Positions 1-5,010 of a stretch of 5,010 bases of DNA are shown piece by piece (position 1 is the stretch's first letter; every line of letters starts with the position of its first letter). Source of the stretch: Shewanella sp. Its GTDB lineage: Bacteria; Pseudomonadota; Gammaproteobacteria; Enterobacterales; Shewanellaceae. Below the pieces are notes generated by a model. The model was not told the DNA's origin and did not search any database. It was given only the letters and a program-made list of their open reading frames with translations. Made by a program: the position numbers and the translations under genes. The DNA is taken from the NCBI GenBank assembly GCA_004195335.1, contig SDWK01000989.1:1-5010 (forward strand). Reading direction: 5' to 3'.

Positions 1-17
1 ATGTGTATAAGAGACAG
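1..17 (+). other. Tn5/Nextera mosaic-end adapter, left edge (artefact)
   Basis: The first 17 bases, ATGTGTATAAGAGACAG, match bases 3-19 of the engineered Tn5 mosaic end AGATGTGTATAAGAGACAG used in tagmentation libraries. Only the first two bases are missing. Together with the inverted copy at the right edge this marks untrimmed library adapter, not genomic DNA. Native sequence begins at position 18. Any reading frame continued into these bases is chimeric. Confidence 0.97.
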
Positions 18-109
18 GATGCTAATAGATATAATAATACTACATGCCTTGAGAGCGCAAAGACCCCTAAAGGAATAAAAATCAAAGACAAGACGCTTGC
101 AATATCCAT
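18..109 (-). CDS. Start of a hydrophobic membrane protein, truncated by the fragment edge
   Basis: A minus-strand ATG at 109 opens a frame that stays open for 30 native codons until the adapter begins. The encoded N-terminus (MDIASVLSLIFIPLGVFALS, then RHVVLLYLLA) is almost entirely hydrophobic, with one Arg-His break. This looks like a first transmembrane segment and the start of a second, not a cleaved signal peptide. An in-frame TAA lies five codons upstream, so the ATG is the natural start. The ribosome site is weak, a GGA eight bases before it. It follows the glycosyltransferase by 104 bases on the same strand. In polysaccharide clusters such starts belong to Wzy polymerases, Wzx flippases, O-antigen ligases or membrane acyltransferases. 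The fragment is too short to choose between them. The calling of a gene here rests on hydrophobicity and context only. Confidence 0.5.
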
Positions 110-213
110 ACGCTCAATCCATTACAACTTTGGAGATCAGGGAACTTTTTTACAAAAAAATAATTTATAATGCCCATGAAAAACTCAAGATCGCCCGACA
201 CCTACATTCCCAA

Positions 214-1110
214 CTACTCTTTTCGGGATGATGCAATTTCAGTTTTGGGGAATAAAAGAGTTTTTCTCAGCCGAAACAACTGCTCAGATCTTAGATAGGC
301 AACAAATCGATCAGAAACTGGTCTCTTTTCCCCCCTCAAGGCGGCTGCTGCATACCCAAACATCTCAAAAGGCCCCCCTATCAAATACGACCCTTTGCAA
401 ACCATCCTCCGAATCACCATCAGAGTAAAAAACAACGGGTGATACCCAACAACATAATACTTCGCCCCATAACGAAACCTTACGCCAAGAAACGACTCAG
501 CAGCTGATCCAGTTGACCTGTGGTGGAGCACTTTCACATCCACAAAAGACTCAACCTCCCATCCGTGCATCCTGGCAGATATTTCAGCGACAGCATCCAT
601 CCCCCCGTATTTAAGAGCCATATATCCGCCGATAGACTCATAGCATTGACGCCTGAACAACTGAAACGCGCCGGCAATACTTAGTTTATTGTAAAAAAGT
701 TCTACAAACCTTCCATTGGAATAATCAGAACGAATTCCTCCCGCAATACCTAATTTGGGGTTATCCGCAAAACGGTCCAAAATTATTTTGTAATATGACA
801 CTCCGAAGGTAATATCAGCATCTAAATTTCCTATAAAGTCAAAGTCTAGAACTTCTAGTTTTTTATAGGCTAATTCGATAGCCTTAGCTTTTGAAGCAAA
901 ACTCCGGATTGGTCCTTCATCTCTTTTTATTAATTCGATAAAACCATTCTTTTCAGAATATTCTTTTACGATCTGATCGGTATTGTCTGTTGACCCATCA
1001 CTAACTATTATCCACTTCCTAGGGAGAACTGATTGAGAAATAACGGCATCTATGGTCCTTCCAATAAACTCTTCTTCATTCCTAGCTGCGGTAATAAGTG
1101 CATATTTCAT
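214..1110 (-). CDS. Family 2 glycosyltransferase (GT-A fold)
   Basis: The 298-residue product is a GT2-type transferase that would move a sugar from a nucleotide donor to a growing, probably lipid-linked, repeat unit on the cytoplasmic face of the inner membrane. Visible motifs in order are the N-terminal strand ALITAARNEEEFI (residues 4-16), the nucleotide-binding SDGSTDNT (37-44), the metal-binding DAD (97-99), a GG-x-D acceptor-side region (GGMDAV, 169-174) and HHRSTGS (196-202). Near the C-terminus a hydrophobic stretch (218-233) and a second one (242-258) suggest membrane association, not full spanning. Length is normal for small GT2 enzymes. The start is taken at ATG 1110, five bases after a GGAG site. 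The GTG immediately upstream at 1113 would be only two bases from that site. It ends the run of complete genes in the operon. Donor and acceptor sugars cannot be told from sequence. Confidence 0.9.
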   Translation of the reverse strand: MKYALITAARNEEEFIGRTIDAVISQSVLPRKWIIVSDGSTDNTDQIVKEYSEKNGFIELIKRDEGPIRSFASKAKAIELAYKKLEVLDFDFIGNLDADITFGVSYYKIILDRFADNPKLGIAGGIRSDYSNGRFVELFYNKLSIAGAFQLFRRQCYESIGGYMALKYGGMDAVAEISARMHGWEVESFVDVKVLHHRSTGSAAESFLGVRFRYGAKYYVVGYHPLFFTLMVIRRMVCKGSYLIGGPFEMFGYAAAALRGEKRPVSDRFVAYLRSEQLFRLRKTLLFPKTEIASSRKE

Positions 1111-1115
1111 CACGA

Positions 1116-1119
1116 CTCC
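1116..1119 (-). promoter_or_regulatory. Ribosome binding site of the glycosyltransferase gene
   Basis: The minus strand reads GGAG at 1119-1116, five bases before ATG 1110. This spacing favours that ATG over the adjacent GTG at 1113, which would sit two bases from the site. Confidence 0.6.
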
Positions 1120-1141
1120 AATTGGAACATTCTTAAATGTT
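1118..1141. repeat. Two adjoining small inverted repeats before the glycosyltransferase gene
   Basis: Positions 1126-1141 read AACATT-CTTA-AATGTT, a perfect six-base stem with a four-base loop. It directly abuts the eight-base palindrome CCAATTGG (1118-1125), which overlaps the GGAG ribosome site. The stem is A+T rich and would be weak in RNA, and no T run follows on the minus strand, so it is not a terminator. It might modulate translation or bind a protein, or be chance in A+T-rich DNA. Confidence 0.3.
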
Positions 1142-1183
1142 AAATTAAAAATCTCTATGTTTGCACATCACCACTTTCTTTAA

Positions 1184-2278
1184 TTATTCTTCAGCCATAA
1201 AAGTAGTTAAGTCAAATTCACCAAAAGTAGAAAAAGAATACTCGCTATGATTAGCTACAATATATTTTAAAAATAATTTTAGATTTCTCTCGTTAATCTT
1301 TGTAAACAATTTTGAATGCCCGATAAGAACAACTGGGACATCATGCTTTATGTTTCTATATCTATCCTCAATCCGCTTTATTCCACGAATTAATTGCCTC
1401 CCACTACATTGATTAAAATCCAACTTCCACGCGTGGCTTCCTGTAAAAAAAGATTTGATTTTTGACAAGGAGCGTTCTACTCGAACGTGTTTCGTCCTAG
1501 ACGACCTGCTACCTGCCATTTTATACTTTTCATGGCGATGCATCGTTCCCTGCAATACCCTGAAAACTCTATTTAGGCTGAGAAAAGATAATATATTTCT
1601 ACTCTCACAATATATGGGGAATTCGAATAGTTTCCCATTTGGGTCATGGCAACAGACATTATCAGCAGCAACTGGCCAAGGGATGGTATCACTGACAGCA
1701 GATGTGTAGTCAAAACTCACTCTCCCATTACGAATTCCATATTTAAAAACAGAAGTATCAATTTTTATATTATTATCCACAAGAGCTTTTACAATATCCA
1801 AAGAAGGATTCATTGACCAATTTGCCGCTCTAAAAACAAAACATTTATAATCAGGCTTTACAGGAATTAATTGTTCTTCCAAGAATTCCTTGCATGTTCT
1901 TATCATTTCATATGACCGCTCATATGGCAGCCCTGACAAGCTATATTCAGACCAATCCTGGTGCCACTTACCATTTCCATGTTTTGAATTAAAATATGAA
2001 GAATGGACATGTAATTGAACATCATGACCATTGATCAACGCATAGCGCAGCTGTTTTATGATTTTCATGTAATGGTAATCATCCCTACCATGTGCATCAA
2101 AATACTCCTTAAACTTCAATATCTCTGGAACGTCGGCTAAAATAGTTAGCTTTGCGCCGTAACTATCAAATAAATCCAGCAATCTTTGGGTTGGTTCTAC
2201 CATCAAAGATTGTGGAGAGCCTTCTCCATTACCATGTATTTCATAGTCAAGCGTGAAAACTATTTTAAGTATTGCCAT
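1184..2278 (-). CDS. NodB-like polysaccharide deacetylase-family protein, cytoplasmic
   Basis: The 364-residue product has the motif order of carbohydrate esterase family 4 (NodB fold), which removes N- or O-acetyl groups using a metal. Seen are TLDYE (residues 9-13, with D11 and E13 in the first acidic motif), GHDVQLHVH (84-92, supplying H85, H90 and H92), FRAANW (149-154, the Arg motif), KIDTS (172-176), an EFP turn (219-221) and IGHS (319-322, H321). It resembles a capsule-locus deacetylase-like lineage that begins with LDYE, known to me mainly as unstudied proteins. There is no signal peptide or membrane span, so it should act in the cytoplasm, perhaps on a lipid-linked or nucleotide-linked sugar, as NodB and ArnD act before export. 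A strongly basic stretch (about 245-275) lies before the last motif. The start is ATG 2278, preceded by GAGGA at seven bases. An in-frame TTG at 2299 lacks support. Base composition is the lowest in G+C of the four complete genes. Activity is inferred. Confidence 0.8.
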   Translation of the reverse strand: MAILKIVFTLDYEIHGNGEGSPQSLMVEPTQRLLDLFDSYGAKLTILADVPEILKFKEYFDAHGRDDYHYMKIIKQLRYALINGHDVQLHVHSSYFNSKHGNGKWHQDWSEYSLSGLPYERSYEMIRTCKEFLEEQLIPVKPDYKCFVFRAANWSMNPSLDIVKALVDNNIKIDTSVFKYGIRNGRVSFDYTSAVSDTIPWPVAADNVCCHDPNGKLFEFPIYCESRNILSFLSLNRVFRVLQGTMHRHEKYKMAGSRSSRTKHVRVERSLSKIKSFFTGSHAWKLDFNQCSGRQLIRGIKRIEDRYRNIKHDVPVVLIGHSKLFTKINERNLKLFLKYIVANHSEYSFSTFGEFDLTTFMAEE

Positions 2279-2285
2279 TCTAATG

Positions 2286-2290
2286 TCCTC
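2286..2290 (-). promoter_or_regulatory. Ribosome binding site of the deacetylase-family gene
   Basis: The minus strand reads GAGGA at 2290-2286, seven bases before ATG 2278. This site lies downstream of the in-frame TTG at 2299, so it can only serve the ATG and shortens the protein by seven residues from the longest frame. Confidence 0.75.
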
Positions 2291-2307
2291 AACTATCAAA
2301 AGCTAAA

Positions 2308-3405
2308 TCAACAGATAATATCGGTAATACGTTCACTTGCCCTCCCGTCCCATAGGGGAGGAATTGAACCCTGCTTGGCATCGCCATTAAGAATGCTAAA
2401 GACAACGCTTTTCAACTTATTCATATCTTGACCAACCAGAACATTGGTCCCAGTTGTCACAGTCACAGGGCGCTCGGTATTTTCCCTGACCGTTAAACAG
2501 GGAACCCCCAAATAAGTTGATTCTTCCTGTATTCCGCCTGAGTCAGTAACAATCAAGGTAGCGCCCTGCTGCAGCGAAAGAAACTCAAGGTAGCCGACAG
2601 GGTCAACCAGAAACAAACTCGCACCCTCAGTATGAATACCTAAACCCTTAAGTCGGTGAAGTGTCCTCGGATGGATTGGGAAAAGCATTGGAAGGTCATG
2701 ACTTAATTCCAACAATGTATCAATGATTCGAGTCAGCATGATTGGTTCATCAACGTTGGACGGGCGATGCAAGGTAGCCAGACCGTAACCATTCGACATC
2801 ATACTCGCGGGGATGTTGCAATTTTCAGCAACCTGTTGAGGACTGTGCAGTGCGTTGGCTTTCTCCTGCAAGCGGACAAGTGTGTCGATCATCACATTAC
2901 CGACAAAATGGATCTGCTCCGCCTTCTTCCCTTCACGCAGCAAATTCTCATCACCGTCAACCGAAGGGGTAAACAGCATTTCAGCTAATTGATCTGTAAC
3001 AATGCGATTTATTTCTTCTGGCATCGTCCTATCGAATGAACGAAGCCCAGCTTCGACATGTGCCACCGGAATTAAAAGCTTCGCACATACCAGGGCTGCG
3101 GCAACTGTCGAATTAATATCGCCATAAACCAAGACCATGTCTGGCTTTTTGTTTAGCAGAACGGCTTCAATTTTAGTCATGATTTGAGCGGTTTGGGTTG
3201 CATGGCTCCCTGAACCCACTTCAAGGTTTATATCCGGGGCCGGCAGCCCTAACTGCCTGAAAAAAATTTCAGACATATTCGCATCATAATGCTGCCCTGT
3301 ATGGAGCAGAACCTGGCGGATACCGTCCTTTTTTCCCAGTGCCGCCATCACCGGAGCTACCTTCATGAAATTTGGTCTTGCCCCTGCAACATGTACTATT
3401 TTCAT
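2308..3405 (-). CDS. wecB: UDP-N-acetylglucosamine 2-epimerase, non-hydrolysing
   Basis: The enzyme interconverts UDP-GlcNAc and UDP-ManNAc in the cytoplasm, providing the ManNAc precursor for oxidation to ManNAcA in enterobacterial-common-antigen-like or capsular glycans. The 365-residue product shows the family's full set: GARPNFMK (residues 8-15), HTGQHYD (35-41), YGDINST (94-100, with D96), HVEAGLRSFD (116-125, with E118), PEEINR (129-134, with E131), TLHRPSNVD (211-219, with H213), PIHPRT (243-248) and the uracil-nucleotide-binding DSGGIQEE (288-295). The catalytic D, E, E and H expected from E. coli WecB are all present at near-identical positions, and the length is normal. The start is ATG 3405, set by a strong AGGTGG site. 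The GTG at 3417 lies inside that site. It follows the dehydrogenase by 58 bases and precedes the deacetylase-family gene by 29. A relative epimerising UDP-GlcNAc3NAcA (WbpI type) is a less likely alternative. Confidence 0.93.
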   Translation of the reverse strand: MKIVHVAGARPNFMKVAPVMAALGKKDGIRQVLLHTGQHYDANMSEIFFRQLGLPAPDINLEVGSGSHATQTAQIMTKIEAVLLNKKPDMVLVYGDINSTVAAALVCAKLLIPVAHVEAGLRSFDRTMPEEINRIVTDQLAEMLFTPSVDGDENLLREGKKAEQIHFVGNVMIDTLVRLQEKANALHSPQQVAENCNIPASMMSNGYGLATLHRPSNVDEPIMLTRIIDTLLELSHDLPMLFPIHPRTLHRLKGLGIHTEGASLFLVDPVGYLEFLSLQQGATLIVTDSGGIQEESTYLGVPCLTVRENTERPVTVTTGTNVLVGQDMNKLKSVVFSILNGDAKQGSIPPLWDGRASERITDIIC

Positions 3406-3413
3406 ATCAACCC

Positions 3414-3419
3414 CCACCT
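3414..3419 (-). promoter_or_regulatory. Strong ribosome binding site of the epimerase gene
   Basis: The minus strand reads AGGTGG at 3419-3414, eight bases before ATG 3405. It overlaps the in-frame GTG at 3417, which therefore cannot be the start, so the protein begins MKIVHVAGARPN. Confidence 0.8.
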
Positions 3420-3463
3420 AACGGAGCTATCTACCCAGCATTTCGATTAAAGGTGAAATCCAT

Positions 3464-4780
3464 TCATAAAGACCAATAAACAAGCCCCAAGGATTCAACC
3501 TCTGCTCGGCTGAGTATCGACTTGACATCGATAATTACCCCATGGCCATTCCCATTGCCGCATAACTCTTTAAGATGCCAGGGGGTAATATGCTTGAATG
3601 CATCGTGGTCTACAGCCCAGACGACCCCATCCACCCTACCCACATCACCGAGCGATAACAATTCAAGTCCGTATTCGTGACGCGCCACATCGCCGTTGGC
3701 CATTGGGTCGTGGACCAAAGGCTGCACCCCGAACTCCTTTAGATTTTGGATAATATCCACGACTTTGGTGTTTCTAATATCTGGAACGTTCTCCTTGAAA
3801 GTCAGCCCTAAAACAAGGACCCGACATCCATTGACAGTTTTTCGAACCTCTATGAGCTTTTTAATGGTCATTTCGGCTACATACTTCCCCATGCCGTCAT
3901 TGATGCGTCGACCTGCCAGTATAACCTGGGGGTTATAGCCAATGGCTTCAGCCTTGTGGGTAAGATAATAGGGATCAACGCCAATACAGTGACCACCAAC
4001 CAGGCCAGGCCTAAAGTTAAGAAAGTTCCACTTGGTTCCCGCTGCTTCGAGTACGTCCTTGGTTGATATGCCCATCTTGCTAAAGATAATGGATAGTTCG
4101 TTCATTAAGGCAATATTCAAATCACGCTGGGTGTTTTCTATGACCTTTGCCGCCTCGGCGACTCGAATGGAAGATGCTCGGTAGACCCCGGCAGAGATAA
4201 TTGCTTCGTAGACCTTGGCAACCGTTTCGAGAGTTTCCCTGTCCTGACCTGAAACAACCTTGACTATATTTTCAACAGTGTGGATTTTATCCCCTGGATT
4301 GATACGCTCTGGTGAATAACCAACCTTAAAATCAATCCCACAAACAAGGCCCGATTCAGCCTCTAAAATCGGGATGCAGATTTCTTCGGTCACACCGGGA
4401 TAAAAGGTTGATTCAAAAACTACGATGGATTTTTTGGCCAGATTTTGCCCAATGGTACGCGAGGCAGATTTAATGGGCCCGAGATCGGGACGTTTGGAAT
4501 TATGGATGGGGGTCGGAACTGTAACAATTATGAATGCAGCGTCCTTGAGCCTGCCAGGATCTGAGGTGAATTCTATTTCAGTGGAGGTCAGGTCGCTGCT
4601 CGTGATCTCTCCGGTAGTATCAAGGCCACGTTTAAGTTCTTCTATCTTTCTGTCACTGATATCGTAACCGATTACATCGGCCACTTTATCAAAGGATACC
4701 GCCAGCGGAAGACCTACATATCCTAAGCCGACCATTGCAATTTTTGATTGTCTAGAAACTAAACCTTCTAAGGATATCAA
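3464..4780 (-). CDS. Nucleotide-sugar 6-dehydrogenase, WbpA/TviB type
   Basis: This 438-residue enzyme oxidises C6 of a UDP-N-acetylhexosamine in two NAD-dependent steps to the uronic acid, in the cytoplasm. Seen in order: Rossmann GLGYVG (18-23) with acidic GYD (38-40), VPTP (88-91), FEST (122-125), YSPERINPGD (155-164), EAAKVIENTQRD (209-220, with K212 and N216), GGHCIGVDPYYL (262-273, with catalytic C265 and D269), and the C-terminal UDP-binding domain with GLTFKENVPDIRNTK. GGHCIGVDPYYL and ENTQRD are typical of WbpA/TviB (UDP-GlcNAc or UDP-GalNAc dehydrogenases), whereas E. coli WecC has GGHCIAVDPWF. The neighbouring 2-epimerase would instead suit a UDP-ManNAc substrate, so the product is UDP-GlcNAcA or UDP-ManNAcA. 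The start is TTG 4780, with GGGAG six bases upstream. No in-frame ATG lies between the upstream TAA and the Rossmann motif. It is the first complete gene of the operon. Confidence 0.93.
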   Translation of the reverse strand: MISLEGLVSRQSKIAMVGLGYVGLPLAVSFDKVADVIGYDISDRKIEELKRGLDTTGEITSSDLTSTEIEFTSDPGRLKDAAFIIVTVPTPIHNSKRPDLGPIKSASRTIGQNLAKKSIVVFESTFYPGVTEEICIPILEAESGLVCGIDFKVGYSPERINPGDKIHTVENIVKVVSGQDRETLETVAKVYEAIISAGVYRASSIRVAEAAKVIENTQRDLNIALMNELSIIFSKMGISTKDVLEAAGTKWNFLNFRPGLVGGHCIGVDPYYLTHKAEAIGYNPQVILAGRRINDGMGKYVAEMTIKKLIEVRKTVNGCRVLVLGLTFKENVPDIRNTKVVDIIQNLKEFGVQPLVHDPMANGDVARHEYGLELLSLGDVGRVDGVVWAVDHDAFKHITPWHLKELCGNGNGHGVIIDVKSILSRAEVESLGLVYWSL

Positions 4781-4786
4781 AGCAGA

Positions 4787-4791
4787 CTCCC
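4787..4791 (-). promoter_or_regulatory. Ribosome binding site supporting a TTG start
   Basis: The minus strand reads GGGAG at 4791-4787, six bases before TTG 4780. The first in-frame ATG encodes M16, inside the nucleotide-binding fold (KIAMVGLGYVG), and would delete its first strand. The site therefore decides for the rare TTG start. Confidence 0.7.
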
Positions 4792-4797
4792 ATAGTA

Positions 4798-4826
4798 GAA
4801 AGTAAAGACGTTAATGTCCCCATTAT
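4798..4826. repeat. Palindrome-containing segment, possible REP/RAYT-type repeat remnant
   Basis: The minus strand carries TGGGGACATTAACGTCTTTA followed by a pyrimidine-rich CTTTC. Its core GACATTAACGTC (4818-4807) is a 12-base near-perfect palindrome with one G-T type mismatch pair. A GGGGACA-plus-palindrome arrangement recalls, from memory, the short repeats flanking REP-associated tyrosine transposases in many proteobacterial genomes. Only one copy is present here and no transposase is visible, so this is a tentative reading. It sits in the leader of the dehydrogenase gene, seven bases from its ribosome site. An operator or chance palindrome is equally possible. Confidence 0.3.
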
Positions 4827-4833
4827 GTGTAAA

Positions 4834-4864
4834 CTTATAATCTAATTCTCGTTATTTAACTCAA
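4834..4864 (-). promoter_or_regulatory. Weak candidate sigma70 promoter for the operon
   Basis: The minus strand shows TTGAGT (4864-4859) and TATAAG (4839-4834) separated by 19 bases, in the A+T-rich gap before the dehydrogenase gene. The -10 box matches five of six consensus bases, the -35 four of six, and the spacing is longer than ideal. The -35 overlaps the stop codon of the upstream gene. Transcription could equally come through from upstream. Confidence 0.2.
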
Positions 4865-4991
4865 TTCAAGTGCACTAAAAAATCTTCAATACTCGTAACG
4901 ATAGTCTTCAAGGCATCAGTGTTTCTATTTATGCAAATATTATCTTTTCTACGCTTAGACAAAAAAATGTTATTTTTAACTTCTTCAACAC
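4861..4991 (-). CDS. C-terminal end of an unrecognised upstream gene
   Basis: Reading from the native edge on the minus strand, one frame (first full codon at 4989) stays open for 42 codons and ends at TGA 4863-4861. The residues begin VEEVKNNIFLSKRRKD and end IVTSIEDFLVHLN. They form a charged, probably helical tail with no transmembrane segment. The other two frames close within a few to about twenty codons. The orientation and the 80-base gap to the dehydrogenase start fit the preceding gene of the same cluster, and helical tails of this kind are common in glycosyltransferases, but the family cannot be identified. Everything before it was lost at the transposase cut. Confidence 0.5.
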
Positions 4992-5010
4992 CTGTCTCTT
5001 ATACACATCT
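4992..5010 (-). other. Tn5/Nextera mosaic-end adapter, right edge (artefact)
   Basis: The last 19 bases, CTGTCTCTTATACACATCT, are the exact reverse complement of the Tn5 mosaic end. With the copy at the left edge pointing inward in opposite orientation, they show that the record is a single tagmented fragment with untrimmed adapters. Native sequence ends at 4991. Confidence 0.98.

Noticed and set aside
102..175. Alternative minus-strand small frame starting ATGGGCATTATAAATTATTT
   Set aside because: It is about 30 codons, has no ribosome site and overlaps the better-supported hydrophobic frame that stays open to the edge.
130..180. Possible terminator with T and A runs after the glycosyltransferase gene
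   Set aside because: The runs of T and A are separated by only two bases and lack a G+C-rich stem. They look like ordinary A+T-rich spacer.
148..196. Possible promoter (TTGAGT with a downstream A+T-rich -10) before the truncated membrane gene
   Set aside because: The clear TATAAA falls only 13 bases from the -35, and the box at proper spacing matches four of six bases. This is no better than chance in such A+T-rich sequence.
325..336. C-run in the glycosyltransferase gene as a phase-variable or frameshifted tract
   Set aside because: Only six identical bases are present and the frame reads through intact to a sensible C-terminus.
1126..1141. Stem-loop as a terminator between the deacetylase-family and glycosyltransferase genes
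   Set aside because: The stem is six mostly A-T pairs and no T run follows on the minus strand, so transcription is expected to continue.
1455..1709. Plus-strand open frames inside the minus-strand genes
   Set aside because: All lie antisense to well-supported genes, lack convincing ribosome sites and encode no recognisable motif.
3406..3463. A small gene or regulatory RNA in the gap between dehydrogenase and epimerase
   Set aside because: The 58 bases hold the epimerase ribosome site and otherwise no stem-loop, promoter or frame that I can support.
1..5010. Inverted terminal sequences suggesting a 5-kb transposon
   Set aside because: The terminal bases are exactly the synthetic Tn5 mosaic end used in library preparation, and no transposase lies between them.

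Overview
This sequence looks like one complete tagmented DNA fragment, not a neutral cut from a chromosome. It starts with 17 bases of the 19-base Tn5 (Nextera) mosaic end and finishes with the full mosaic end in opposite orientation. The native DNA is therefore positions 18-4991 (4,974 bases), and genes running off either edge are cut by the library transposase.

The native part is a surface-polysaccharide biosynthesis segment with every gene on the minus strand. In transcription order (right to left) it holds: the last 42 codons of an unrecognised upstream gene (4991-4861); a short spacer with a degenerate palindrome that may be a repeat remnant; a WbpA/TviB-type nucleotide-sugar 6-dehydrogenase (4780-3464); a non-hydrolysing UDP-GlcNAc 2-epimerase of the WecB family (start best placed at 3405, end 2308); a NodB-like polysaccharide deacetylase-family protein without a signal peptide (2278-1184); a family 2 glycosyltransferase (1110-214); and the first 30 codons of a very hydrophobic protein (109-18), possibly a Wzy polymerase, flippase or ligase. 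The gaps between the four complete genes are 58, 29 and 73 bases with no convincing terminator, so they probably form one transcript.

The first two enzymes supply an activated N-acetylhexosaminuronic acid (UDP-ManNAcA or UDP-GlcNAcA, depending on the true dehydrogenase substrate). The glycosyltransferase would add a sugar to a lipid-linked repeat unit, and the deacetylase homologue would trim an N-acetyl group from a cytoplasmic or lipid-linked intermediate. This fits O-antigen, capsule or exopolysaccharide repeat-unit synthesis, but the product cannot be read from the sequence.

The organism is bacterial, probably Gram-negative and environmental (proteobacterial or Desulfobacterota-like), judged only from protein style and from strong Shine-Dalgarno sites. 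Base composition is mosaic: the dehydrogenase and epimerase are clearly richer in G+C than the deacetylase gene, as is usual in exchanged polysaccharide loci. I see no RNA gene, CRISPR array, intact insertion sequence or defence system. The least ordinary biological items are the deacetylase-family protein and the palindrome-containing leader.
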